Below, one piece after another: positions 1-7,680 of a DNA stretch of 64,000 nucleotides. The notes beneath the pieces were generated by a model that worked only from the letters and a program-made list of their open reading frames with translations, did no database searches and had not been told where the DNA came from. The stretch is taken from contig NC_017098.1 of the NCBI RefSeq assembly GCF_000242595.2, positions 744,001 to 808,000 on the forward strand. Direction: 5' to 3'. This DNA comes from Spirochaeta africana DSM 8902. GTDB taxonomy: Bacteria > Spirochaetota > Spirochaetia > DSM-27196 > DSM-8902. Made by a program: the position numbers and the translations under genes. Position 1 is the first letter of the stretch. The number at the start of each line of letters is the position of its first letter.

Positions 1-663
1 CTCCAGTTCCTGTTGTTGCGCCAGAATGGTGGCAATCCGCGACTGCAGCTGTGCCGCCATCTGATTCATGGTGGCTGCTACCTCGCCCACAATGGGGTGC
101 TCATCCGGCGAGGTCCGGTGAGCCAGATTACCGCCAGCATACTCATTGGCAGCAGCAGCCAGGGTGTGCAGCGGCTGCTGCAGGGTGCGTCCGGCCAGCT
201 GCATCCCTAGCCAGATGACCAGCAACAGCAGCAGCCCCAGTCCACCCAGCACATACAGCTGGGAGGGATAGTAGGGCACCGGTTCGGTGGTGTACAGGGT
301 GACCAGCCCGCTGCGATACGGGGACTCGGCGGCATGAGCCAGTACCCCGATATTGTACGGAAAAACCAGGATATCCTCGCCCCGGGTGTTCTCGACCACA
401 ATCCGGTGGCGGTGGCTGCCGCGGGCATCCCAGGTATCGATCATATCGCGAATGGTCAGAAAGGCTAACCGCTCATTGGGTTCGGCAAACCGCTCCAGGA
501 CAGATGCGGCCAGGTCGGCGTTTCGCTGCAGTTCACGACGGTGATCGCTCTGGTACTGGCGTTCATAGACCAGATTGGACCAGAATCCGGCCGCAATCAC
601 CATAATCATGGTTACGGCACCAACGATGAGAAATGTACTGCGAATCGGATCTCTGGAACTCAC
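1..663 (-). CDS. phoR: Sensor histidine kinase, PhoR-type (partial)
   Basis: This is the first 221 residues of a membrane sensor kinase; the dimerisation and ATPase domains lie beyond the left edge. A GTG start at 661-663 lies 11 nt after the phoB stop. Residues about 10-28 form the first membrane segment, followed by a periplasmic region of about 100 residues. A second, strongly hydrophobic segment follows (about residues 137-152, GLGLLLLLVIW), then a HAMP-like linker ending in a glutamine-rich coiled coil. Operon order phoU-phoB-kinase and the membrane-HAMP layout support a PhoR-like partner of the adjacent regulator. The catalytic half is not visible, so the family is inferred from context. 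Confidence 0.8.
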   Translation of the reverse strand, partial: MSSRDPIRSTFLIVGAVTMIMVIAAGFWSNLVYERQYQSDHRRELQRNADLAASVLERFAEPNERLAFLTIRDMIDTWDARGSHRHRIVVENTRGEDILVFPYNIGVLAHAAESPYRSGLVTLYTTEPVPYYPSQLYVLGGLGLLLLLVIWLGMQLAGRTLQQPLHTLAAAANEYAGGNLAHRTSPDEHPIVGEVAATMNQMAAQLQSRIATILAQQQELE

Positions 664-674
664 CGCGCCGCTGC

Positions 675-1361
675 CTACTTTATGTCCTGCAGCCGGTAGC
701 CAACCCCGCGGACGGTCTGGATTGCCTCGCCGCGCTGTCCCAGTTTGCGCCGCAGCCCTAGAATCTGCACATCGACGCTGCGTTCGGTTACCGGATAATT
801 GTCGCCCTTGACGGCATCAATAATCTTTGCCCGGCTGAAAACCCAGCCGGGGTTCTTGATAAGTACCTCCAGGATGCCGAACTCGGTTGCACTCAACTCT
901 ACCGGTGAGCCATCAACCATCACCTCGTAACGGGCGCTGTCCAGCTGAATCCCGTGAGCGGTGTAGAGCTTGGCTGGCGGCTGATGCTCGCCAAGGGTGC
1001 GACGCAACAGTGCCTTGATACGTGCGGTAAGCACCTTCGGGCTGAAGGGTTTGGTAACATAATCATCGGCGCCGACATTCAGCCCGGTAACGATGTCCGG
1101 ATCCTCGGTACGGGCGGTCAGCATCAGCACCGCCGGGCCGATATCCCCGGCCTTTATTCGTGCGCACACCTCCAGACCATCGATGCCCGGCAGCATCAGG
1201 TCCAGAACCACCAGATCGAACGGGCGGGAGCGAACCATTCGCAGGGCATCTTCGCCGGTCTCTGCCGACTCCACTAGCCAGCCCTCGCGTTCCAGATTGT
1301 AGCGCAACAGCTCCAGGATATCGGGTTCATCATCTACAATCAGAATCCGTGCTGTTTCCAT
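675..1361 (-). CDS. phoB: Phosphate-type response regulator, OmpR/PhoB family
   Basis: A 228-residue two-domain regulator. The N-terminal receiver has the acidic pair D10/D11, phosphoacceptor D54 in LVVLDLMLPG and the conserved lysine K104 in VTKPF. The C-terminal half is a winged-helix DNA-binding domain ending in the typical TVRGVGYRL. An AAGGAG ribosome site stands before the ATG. Its position between phoU and a PhoR-like kinase makes phosphate starvation the likely signal, with target genes carrying Pho boxes such as the one proposed upstream of phoU. Assignment to PhoB rather than another OmpR-family regulator rests on this context. Confidence 0.88.
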   Translation of the reverse strand: METARILIVDDEPDILELLRYNLEREGWLVESAETGEDALRMVRSRPFDLVVLDLMLPGIDGLEVCARIKAGDIGPAVLMLTARTEDPDIVTGLNVGADDYVTKPFSPKVLTARIKALLRRTLGEHQPPAKLYTAHGIQLDSARYEVMVDGSPVELSATEFGILEVLIKNPGWVFSRAKIIDAVKGDNYPVTERSVDVQILGLRRKLGQRGEAIQTVRGVGYRLQDIK

Positions 1362-1386
1362 GGCGTATTCTCCTTGTGTACGTACA

Positions 1387-2046
1387 CTAATCGTTCAGTT
1401 CCGGATGGTGACCGGTGCGGGCATATACCACCCACTCGCACATGTTGGTTACATGATCGCCAAGGCGCTCCAGAAACCGGCAGAGCAGCAGCAGGCGGGT
1501 GCCGTCCTCGATGTGAGCCGGATCCTCCTGCATGTAGGCGATAATCTCCCGATAGGCCGTCCGATGGAGCTCGTCGATCAGATCGTCCCGGGCTGCAATG
1601 GCCTCCGCCATGGCGGTATCCCCATCCATAAAGGCGGTCAGTACATCATGCAGCATCCCGATACCCAGCTCACTCATTCGCAGCAGGCGCGGCAGGGCAA
1701 CCTCTATCCCGTGCCGGGAAACCCTGTCGACTGCTTTCGCGATATGGCGTGCGTGGTCGCCGATTCGCTCAATGTCTGCTGCAAGTTTGATACAGGTAAT
1801 CAGAATTCGCAAATCCTCGGCAACCGGCTGTTCGATAGCAATAACACGGGTCACCAGATCCTCGATCTCGGCCTGCGCCGTATCGATCACGCTGTCTTCA
1901 TCGATAACCAGCTGTGCTGCGGTGGTGTCCTTCTCGGCCAGAGCGGCCATAGCCTTGTGCAGGGCCTCCTCGGCCAGGGTTCCCATGTGCAGGATCCCGG
2001 TATGCACCTTGTGCAGCTCGGTTTCCAGACGTCGTCGCGGCGGCAT
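1387..2046 (-). CDS. phoU: Phosphate signalling protein PhoU
   Basis: A 219-residue all-helical protein of the PhoU family, with two similar three-helix halves. It normally links the Pst transporter to the PhoR kinase and damps the Pho response when phosphate is plentiful. The start at 2046 (MPPRRRLETELHKVH) is chosen because AAGGAGGT lies just upstream. A longer reading to 2250 would run through the promoter and the end of the insertion sequence and is rejected. First gene of the phoU-phoB-phoR operon. No pst transport genes are present nearby, which is unusual for phoU. Confidence 0.9.
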   Translation of the reverse strand: MPPRRRLETELHKVHTGILHMGTLAEEALHKAMAALAEKDTTAAQLVIDEDSVIDTAQAEIEDLVTRVIAIEQPVAEDLRILITCIKLAADIERIGDHARHIAKAVDRVSRHGIEVALPRLLRMSELGIGMLHDVLTAFMDGDTAMAEAIAARDDLIDELHRTAYREIIAYMQEDPAHIEDGTRLLLLCRFLERLGDHVTNMCEWVVYARTGHHPELND

Positions 2047-2067
2047 GCAGACCTCCTTACCCATCCT

Positions 2068-2099
2068 AACATACGGTGACCATGTTAGATTGCGGTTAG
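2068..2099 (-). promoter_or_regulatory. Pho-box-like promoter of phoU
   Basis: On the minus strand CTAACCG, then CAAT, then CTAACAT: two direct repeats with an 11-bp period (2082-2099), as in bacterial Pho boxes. A possible -10, TATGTT (2068-2073), follows 8 bp later, then the phoU ribosome site. The region also contains an inverted repeat, CTAACAT / ATGTTAG, separated by 9 nt (2066-2088). The repeats are seen; binding by the operon's own regulator is inferred. Confidence 0.45.
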
Positions 2100-2113
2100 A
2101 AGGGTTGTTTTTC

Positions 2114-2137
2114 TTGAGTGATAACAAAACGACACCC
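2114..2137 (+). repeat. Left terminal inverted repeat of the insertion sequence
   Basis: It begins TTGAGTGAT and ends CAAAACGACACCC. It matches the reverse complement of 3383-3406 at 22 of 24 positions; the two mismatches are adjacent (AT here, GC in the partner). Confidence 0.9.
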
Positions 2138-2224
2138 GCATTTTTTACTTTTCTGCCCGCGAAATGAATCCCCAGGCAAATTTTCTGTGTAGTAACAGGT
2201 ACCAGCCCATTACAGGAGGTACCA

Positions 2225-3376
2225 ATGCACACACCCCCGTTCTGTCCCAATCCGGACTGCCACCACCACCATCATCATACCCGAACCCGGGCTGAAAAAG
2301 CACGGGTTGGCACCTGGTTCTGGCGCAAGGGTCTACGATATACTGCCTGTGCCGGCAGCCACCAGCGCTACCAGTGCATCGCCTGCAAGCGGTTTTTCAC
2401 CGAGCGCACTTTCTCGATTGACTACCGCGTGCACCGTACCGTGTCCTACCGCGACCTGATCCGCGACATCTCCAGCCGGGTCAGTCTGGCCGCCACCCAC
2501 CGCAACCGCGGGATCTCCCCGGCAATCAGGCGCAACCGAGTCGGTCGTCTGGCGCGCAACTGCATCGCTCTGCATGCCGAGTGCCGCCCGTATCTCACCA
2601 CTCCGGAGGATCTGATTGCCGATGGATTTGTGTCGTTCGAGGTGAGTCAGTATTATCCTTGCAACCTGCATATCCTGATTGGCAAGGACAGCGAGTATCT
2701 CTTTGCTATGGATCACGTTACCATCCGCCGTACCGGCCGGATGAGCCCGCGCCAGAAGATCCGCCAGGCCGAGTTGGAGGCGGTCTACCGCCCGGCTCCG
2801 GACGGGATCATCACCTCGTTTACCCGGATCTTACACAGCATGGCCTGGCTGGTGCTGCAATGGGAGCCGGAAGACCCCGTACAGCTGATTACCGACAACA
2901 AGAAAGAGTACCCCGACGCGATCAGCCGCTGCGAAGTAGCTCATCAGCTTCTCAGTGAACAGAGCCTTGGCTGGCGGCATATCAGCTCGAATCATCATCG
3001 CGGGCCTGGCGGGCCGATGTTTGCGATGGACAATTTTGACCGCGAGCTGCGCAAGGATATCGCGGCCTATGTGCGCGAGACGGTCACCTTCCGGCGCAAT
3101 GTGCAGAACGCGATGGAGTCGGTGCAGGTGTATCGTATGTATCATAATTTTCTCAAGCCGTATCGGGTGCGGGGGGAAGCAAGCGCAAAACGCTGGCAGC
3201 GGGCCGGGCTGCCAGCCAAGCTGGTGAAGCGCCGGCTGAAAACCCTGTGTGTCCGGCGGGCATTTCTGAGCCACTATCCGGATATCCCGGCGGAGGATCT
3301 GCGGGTATGGAAACGACATTTGTACACACCGGGACAACTGAAGATGCAATTACCGTGGCAGTATATAGTTGCGTAG
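2225..3376 (+). CDS. IS transposase (zinc-ribbon, DDE-type)
   Basis: A 383-residue intact transposase, starting at an ATG after AGGAGGT. The N-terminus is a zinc ribbon, with CPNPDC near residues 7-12 and CIACKRFF about 40 residues later. The first knuckle is followed by six consecutive histidines. A recognition-helix region rich in Arg follows, then a catalytic core with ITDNKKEYP (second acidic residue) and FDRELRKDIAAYVRETVTFRRN. The latter, with YHNFLKPYR, resembles the C-terminal signature of IS1-type transposases. The usual first catalytic motif is not obvious (the segment around residues 138-146 is the nearest candidate), so the exact family is left open. Confidence 0.8.
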   Translation: MHTPPFCPNPDCHHHHHHTRTRAEKARVGTWFWRKGLRYTACAGSHQRYQCIACKRFFTERTFSIDYRVHRTVSYRDLIRDISSRVSLAATHRNRGISPAIRRNRVGRLARNCIALHAECRPYLTTPEDLIADGFVSFEVSQYYPCNLHILIGKDSEYLFAMDHVTIRRTGRMSPRQKIRQAELEAVYRPAPDGIITSFTRILHSMAWLVLQWEPEDPVQLITDNKKEYPDAISRCEVAHQLLSEQSLGWRHISSNHHRGPGGPMFAMDNFDRELRKDIAAYVRETVTFRRNVQNAMESVQVYRMYHNFLKPYRVRGEASAKRWQRAGLPAKLVKRRLKTLCVRRAFLSHYPDIPAEDLRVWKRHLYTPGQLKMQLPWQYIVA

Positions 3377-3382
3377 GGTTCA

Positions 3383-3406
3383 GGGTGTCGTTTTGTTGCC
3401 ACTCAA
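3383..3406 (-). repeat. Right terminal inverted repeat of the insertion sequence
   Basis: It lies 6 nt after the transposase stop. Read on the minus strand it begins TTGAGTGGC and ends CAAAACGACACCC, pairing with 2114-2137. Confidence 0.9.
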
Positions 3407-3421
3407 AGATTGTCCCTCTAA

Positions 3422-4465
3422 TCAAGCCAGCAGGTGGATGCGCGAGAAGATGTAATCCAGCTGTTCGGACTTGATAACCGTCTCGAAGTAGCTGGTTCCC
3501 GGCAGCTGCGAGGTCTCATAGCCGTCGTAACGGATGTAGCGCCGCGATCGCTGCTTGTCGAACCAGTACTTCAGGCTCAGCTCGGACGCGCTCAGCTCAA
3601 TGCAGGTAATCCCGCGCTTCCCGATGACACACCCCGAGTTGAACAGGCAGGGTACTACAAAACCGTCATGGTAGATGCTGCCGATATCCCTGCGACGATC
3701 CGGAACCGTGTTTCGCAGGTGGGTGCGCAGATCCATAATCTCGCCATGAATAGCCTGTTTCTCCCCGTTGGTAGCCCGGCTGTACTGACGGCACAGTCGC
3801 TCTATGTTGAATTTGACATAGTCGGTTTTGGACAGGGATTCGAACAGCGGTCGATGGGTGTGGCCGATAATCGACAGGATCTTCTGTTGATTCGCGAAGG
3901 CATACACCCGCTCCTCCAGTTTCTTCTTCTTCCGGTTATCGTGACTTACCGAGATATTCCGGATAGGAAACCTGCCGACCACATGTTTCAGCATCCAGCC
4001 AACCTGGTCATTGTAATGTGAATACCGGCGCGAAGCCTGGTGCCCGTGAAAGATAAAGATATCATTGTCCTGATACCGGTAGCGCAGTCCCTCCAGCACC
4101 GGTTCCGGGAAGGGGTTGTCGTACAGCAGCTGTAGATCGTGGTTCCCGGCCAGTCGCACCAGCCGATCCTCGCGCTGAAATCGTTCAAAGATCCGGTACA
4201 GGTTTGGCCAGCGACGCATAATCCGCTCCAGCGGAAACTTCTGCAGCTCCTCAATGTCGCCGTTCAGGATAAGCCGGAATCCGCGCCGGTAATACTCGTC
4301 CAGCACCTCCATTGTCAGATCGGCATTGTGCAGGAAGTCGTCCTTGATGCTGCCGTCGCCGACATGAAAGTCACTGATAATAACCGATGGGCGATCCTGC
4401 GGCAGCGGCTGTGCCGGTGTCTCCTGGTGCAGTCGCTGCAGCATTTCGATGGCGAAGCTGCTCAT
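3422..4465 (-). CDS. Calcineurin-like metallophosphoesterase
   Basis: A 347-residue predicted cytoplasmic phosphoesterase. The five metal-binding motifs are in order: D32/H34 in ISDFHVG, D70 in LNGDIEE, GNHD, FHGHQ and GHTHRP. The protein is longer than simple family members and has an extra C-terminal region of about 90 residues. It starts 2 nt after the stop of the glycosyltransferase gene, so the two are surely co-transcribed. A role in trimming a phosphorylated glycolipid or sugar made by the partner is plausible but inferred; the substrate cannot be read from sequence. Confidence 0.8.
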   Translation of the reverse strand: MSSFAIEMLQRLHQETPAQPLPQDRPSVIISDFHVGDGSIKDDFLHNADLTMEVLDEYYRRGFRLILNGDIEELQKFPLERIMRRWPNLYRIFERFQREDRLVRLAGNHDLQLLYDNPFPEPVLEGLRYRYQDNDIFIFHGHQASRRYSHYNDQVGWMLKHVVGRFPIRNISVSHDNRKKKKLEERVYAFANQQKILSIIGHTHRPLFESLSKTDYVKFNIERLCRQYSRATNGEKQAIHGEIMDLRTHLRNTVPDRRRDIGSIYHDGFVVPCLFNSGCVIGKRGITCIELSASELSLKYWFDKQRSRRYIRYDGYETSQLPGTSYFETVIKSEQLDYIFSRIHLLA

Positions 4466-4467
4466 AG

Positions 4468-5574
4468 CTACCCCGCTAACCCGATATTCTGCAGGATTGC
4501 CGTAAAGCCGTGCTGCATAGAAGCAATTCCGTGCTGCATGTTCAGGATGGCTCGCTGCAACGAATCAGTACCCGCATAGTCCTGGATAAACTTCTCGATC
4601 ATCTGCACAGCCCGCTCGCGGTCGTTCACAAATCGGTACTGCACCCCGCCGCGGCGATACGCGCAACTGTTCCTCGCGGTCTGTCGGGGATAGCTGTCGA
4701 TGCTGCGGATAAAGGCGCCAAGGCTGCGCTGCAGGTTCCCGAAGCGTCCCTTGCGCCCCCAGCCCGATCGTGCCAGCATGGCAGCGTTCAGGCGCTGCTC
4801 GAACTGCCCGCGCTGCGGGATGGCGAATACCGGTTTGCCCAAAGTCACCGCCTCGCTCAGGCTCTGATGGCCAGCACTGGTAATAACCCCCTTGCAGCCT
4901 GCCAGCGAGGCCACAAAGTCATGTTCATCGCTGGGAAACAGCCGGTAATTGGTAACCCCCAGCCGCTGCAGCTGTGCGGTAACGTGGCGGCGGTAGCTTG
5001 GCTTCAGGTAGACCACGTAGTAATCCCCACGGGTAACCTGCACCCGGTCAAACTGCTCGCGCAGTATCGGTCCGACATCCCCGTTGTAGAATGATACATA
5101 CATGTAGCGGTCGGCGTAGCCCATCATAAGCCGGGCGGTGGCACGGGCAATCACCGCATCCGGTGCCAGCGAGGCATACCTGGTTACTACCCCTGGATGG
5201 TTAACCTGCAGTATCGGCAGGCTGATTGCCCGGGCCGCTGCCGGCAGATACGGATCAAAATCGCTGATGACGGCGTCGATATGGCGCCGGGCCAGTTCAC
5301 GACGGATCCTGCGCACCGCACCGCGAAACTGGACGAACTTGACCAGATTCTCTCGCAGTGTACGGGGATAATTGATACGGTCATCCTGTTTTACCAGATG
5401 AAAATGCGGTATGGTAACTACCTCGGCATCGGGCAAACTGCGACGGATATGATGCTGCACCGTCTGGGGCGCGAACAGCACCAGCTCATGGCGGGAACGG
5501 AGCCCCTGGGCGAATCCGATCATCCGGGAGACATGGCCGAAGCCTTCACCTGCACAGGACATTGCAATCTTCAT
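4468..5574 (-). CDS. Glycosyltransferase (GT28/UDP-glycosyltransferase-like)
   Basis: A 368-residue protein starting MKIAMSCAGEGFGHVSRM, the glycine-rich N-terminal acceptor-side signature of the GT-B fold. The C-terminal donor-binding half includes CKGVITSAGHQSLSEAVTLGKP and IPQRGQFEQRLNAAML, as in UDP-glycosyltransferases and the archaeal/bacterial group typified by MJ1255. It probably moves a sugar onto a lipid or glycan at the inner membrane. It forms a two-gene operon with the metallophosphoesterase. The tail (after about residue 345) holds a short imperfect repeat of MQHGI/MQHGF type. Substrate unknown. Confidence 0.75.
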   Translation of the reverse strand: MKIAMSCAGEGFGHVSRMIGFAQGLRSRHELVLFAPQTVQHHIRRSLPDAEVVTIPHFHLVKQDDRINYPRTLRENLVKFVQFRGAVRRIRRELARRHIDAVISDFDPYLPAAARAISLPILQVNHPGVVTRYASLAPDAVIARATARLMMGYADRYMYVSFYNGDVGPILREQFDRVQVTRGDYYVVYLKPSYRRHVTAQLQRLGVTNYRLFPSDEHDFVASLAGCKGVITSAGHQSLSEAVTLGKPVFAIPQRGQFEQRLNAAMLARSGWGRKGRFGNLQRSLGAFIRSIDSYPRQTARNSCAYRRGGVQYRFVNDRERAVQMIEKFIQDYAGTDSLQRAILNMQHGIASMQHGFTAILQNIGLAG

Positions 5575-5677
5575 GTGCCGATAGTAAGAAGCACCGCCTG
5601 ATCAGCCTACCGGATTAATCAAAAATTGATACTGGTCATGATTTTCTAACATCCGCACAATAGACAGCCGCGGCGGA

Positions 5678-5706
5678 TTTACGTTGGGGTTTTTTCGTAG
5701 TATACA
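5678..5706 (+). promoter_or_regulatory. Candidate promoter of speA
   Basis: TTTACG (5678-5683), a 17-bp spacer and TATACA (5701-5706), ending 21 nt before the chosen start. Consensus match is moderate, but the spacing and location are right. Confidence 0.45.
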
Positions 5707-5727
5707 TGAGACATAGGGAGGTTGCCA

Positions 5728-7644
5728 TTGCCAAAGGAAATGCTGCAGCGCTGGAAGGTGTCGGACTCCGCCGATGTGTACGGGGTCAAGGACTGGGGAG
5801 CCGGTTATTTCGATGTATCGGATTCCGGTGAGGTAGTGATTACCGCCCGACATCCCGAGGGTCCGGTCACCGTCAATATGATGGACATCATTGCCGGAAT
5901 CAACGAGCGCGGCCTGAGTATGCCGGTCCTGCTGAGGGTAGAGAATCTGCTGGACTCCCAGATCACCTTGCTGAACGAGAGCTTTCGTAAAACCATACGG
6001 AAGCTGGAGTATAAAGGCAACTACCAGGGGGTCTTCCCGATCAAGGTCAACCAGCAGGAACAGGTTATCAAGGAGATATCCCGTTTCGGTGATCGGTATA
6101 ATCACGGTCTGGAGGCCGGCAGCAAGGCCGAGCTTATTGTTGCCCTGGCGGTACTCAACAACACCAACAGCTGTCTTATCTGTAACGGCTACAAGGACAG
6201 CGAGTTTATCGACCTCGGGCTTGAGGCTACCCGCATGGGGTACAAGGTCTTTTTTGTGATGGAGATGCCCGGTGAACTGGAGCTGCTGATCGAGCGCAGC
6301 AAGGCCCTGGGAATCCGTCCGAACATCGGGGTACGGCTGAAGCTGGCAACCAAGGCTGGAGGTCACTGGAGCGAGTCCGGCGGCGACTCCAGCATCTTCG
6401 GGCTGACCGCAACCCAGCTGGTAGAGGTGGTGGAGCGCTTGCGCGCAGCCGATATGCTGGACTGCTTGCGGCTGGTGCACTATCACCTGGGTTCGCAGAT
6501 CCCGAATATCCGCGATATCCGTTCGGCAATCAGGGAAACCTGCCGGTTCTACGCCGACCTGGCCCTGGAAGGCGCCCCGATGGGGCATATCGACCTGGGT
6601 GGCGGACTGGCGGTAGACTACGACGGTTCCAAAACCAATTTCGTGCACAGTATGAACTACTCCCTGGACGAGTATACCGCCGACGTGATCGAGGTAATCA
6701 TGGAGGTGCTGGATGAAAAAGATATCCCGCATCCCACCGTGATCACCGAGTCGGGGCGGGCAACCGTGGCCTACAGCTCGGTGCTGTTGTTTGATATCCT
6801 GGATGTGAACCGCAGCGAGGCTACCATGGAGGTGGAAACCATTCCGCCTGATGCCCATGAACTGCTGGTCAGCATGCGCGAGGTGCTCAATACCATGACC
6901 CTCAAGAACGTACAGGAATGCTACAACGACGCGGTCTATTATCGCGACGAGATCCGCGAGCGCTTCAAGTGGGGGCAGATCGGACTGCGCGAACGTGCCC
7001 TTTCCGAGAACCTGTTCTTTGCAATCATGCGCCGGCTCACCGAAAACCTGAAGAAGCTGCGGCGTGTGCCGGCAGCCCTGGAGGGGCTCAGCGAGGCCCT
7101 GTACGATGTCTATTACGGCAATTTCAGTGTGTTTCAGTCCCTGCCGGATGCCTGGGCTATCGATCAGGTGTTTCCGGTCATGCCGCTGCATCGCCTGGAT
7201 GAAGAGCCCAAACGCAAGGCAATCATTGCCGACATCACCTGCGATTCGGACGGCAAGCTGGATCGCTTCGCCGATTTTCACGACCTGCGCCGCACCCTGC
7301 CGCTGCATGACCTGAAACCCGATCAGGAGTACTATCTCGGGGCCTTTCTGGTCGGGGCCTATCAGGAAACCCTGGGGGATCTTCACAACCTGTTCGGCGA
7401 TACCAACATCGTCGGGGTGCGCATCAAACCCGAAGGCGGGTTTGACTTTGTGCATGAACTCGAGGGTGACTCGATTGCCGACGTGGTGTCCTATGTGGAG
7501 TATGATCCCAAGAACCTGGTGCGGATGTTCCGCGAGAAGGCCGAACAGGCCGTGCGCGACGGGCGTATATCAGCACAGGATCGTCGGCGGATTCTGTCGG
7601 TATACGAAGCCGGTATGAACGGCTACACCTATTTTGAGCGATAG
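5728..7644 (+). CDS. speA: Biosynthetic arginine decarboxylase
   Basis: A pyridoxal-phosphate enzyme of the SpeA type (638 residues, family usual 630-660) converting arginine to agmatine. The cofactor lysine lies in GVFPIKVNQQEQV, the phosphate-binding glycines in HIDLGGGLAVDY, and the C-terminal active-site region holds DITCDSDGK. Two TTG codons, 5722 and 5728, could start the gene. 5728 is preferred because AGGGAGG ends 6 nt before it and only 0 nt before 5722. First gene of the polyamine cluster followed by carboxynorspermidine synthase and decarboxylase. No agmatinase or agmatine deiminase is in view, so putrescine must come from a gene elsewhere. Confidence 0.93.
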   Translation: MPKEMLQRWKVSDSADVYGVKDWGAGYFDVSDSGEVVITARHPEGPVTVNMMDIIAGINERGLSMPVLLRVENLLDSQITLLNESFRKTIRKLEYKGNYQGVFPIKVNQQEQVIKEISRFGDRYNHGLEAGSKAELIVALAVLNNTNSCLICNGYKDSEFIDLGLEATRMGYKVFFVMEMPGELELLIERSKALGIRPNIGVRLKLATKAGGHWSESGGDSSIFGLTATQLVEVVERLRAADMLDCLRLVHYHLGSQIPNIRDIRSAIRETCRFYADLALEGAPMGHIDLGGGLAVDYDGSKTNFVHSMNYSLDEYTADVIEVIMEVLDEKDIPHPTVITESGRATVAYSSVLLFDILDVNRSEATMEVETIPPDAHELLVSMREVLNTMTLKNVQECYNDAVYYRDEIRERFKWGQIGLRERALSENLFFAIMRRLTENLKKLRRVPAALEGLSEALYDVYYGNFSVFQSLPDAWAIDQVFPVMPLHRLDEEPKRKAIIADITCDSDGKLDRFADFHDLRRTLPLHDLKPDQEYYLGAFLVGAYQETLGDLHNLFGDTNIVGVRIKPEGGFDFVHELEGDSIADVVSYVEYDPKNLVRMFREKAEQAVRDGRISAQDRRRILSVYEAGMNGYTYFER

Positions 7645-7680
7645 CATGTGCGCAGCTGCTGCGCGCGAGAGGAGAGCGAG

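Larger units (their letters stand above)
2114..3406 (+). mobile_element. Insertion sequence with 24-bp terminal inverted repeats
   Basis: One transposase gene lies between near-perfect inverted repeats (2114-2137 and 3383-3406). The true ends may extend to GGG at 2102 and CCC at 3416, where similarity resumes with a 2-nt length difference. No target-site duplication is evident at either choice of ends. Both repeats and the reading frame are intact, so the element may still be mobile. Family not certain; the transposase resembles IS1/IS1595-type enzymes. It sits about 55-70 bp upstream of the phoU start. Confidence 0.85.

Noticed and set aside
2094-3424. Target-site duplication flanking the insertion sequence
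   Set aside because: No identical 2-9 bp direct repeat was found at either candidate pair of ends; TTAGA at the left and TCTAA at the right are inverted, not direct.
5602-7455. A 617-codon open frame antisense to speA
   Set aside because: It mirrors speA codon for codon in GC-rich sequence; the protein has no recognisable domain and no ribosome site. speA on the other strand is certain.
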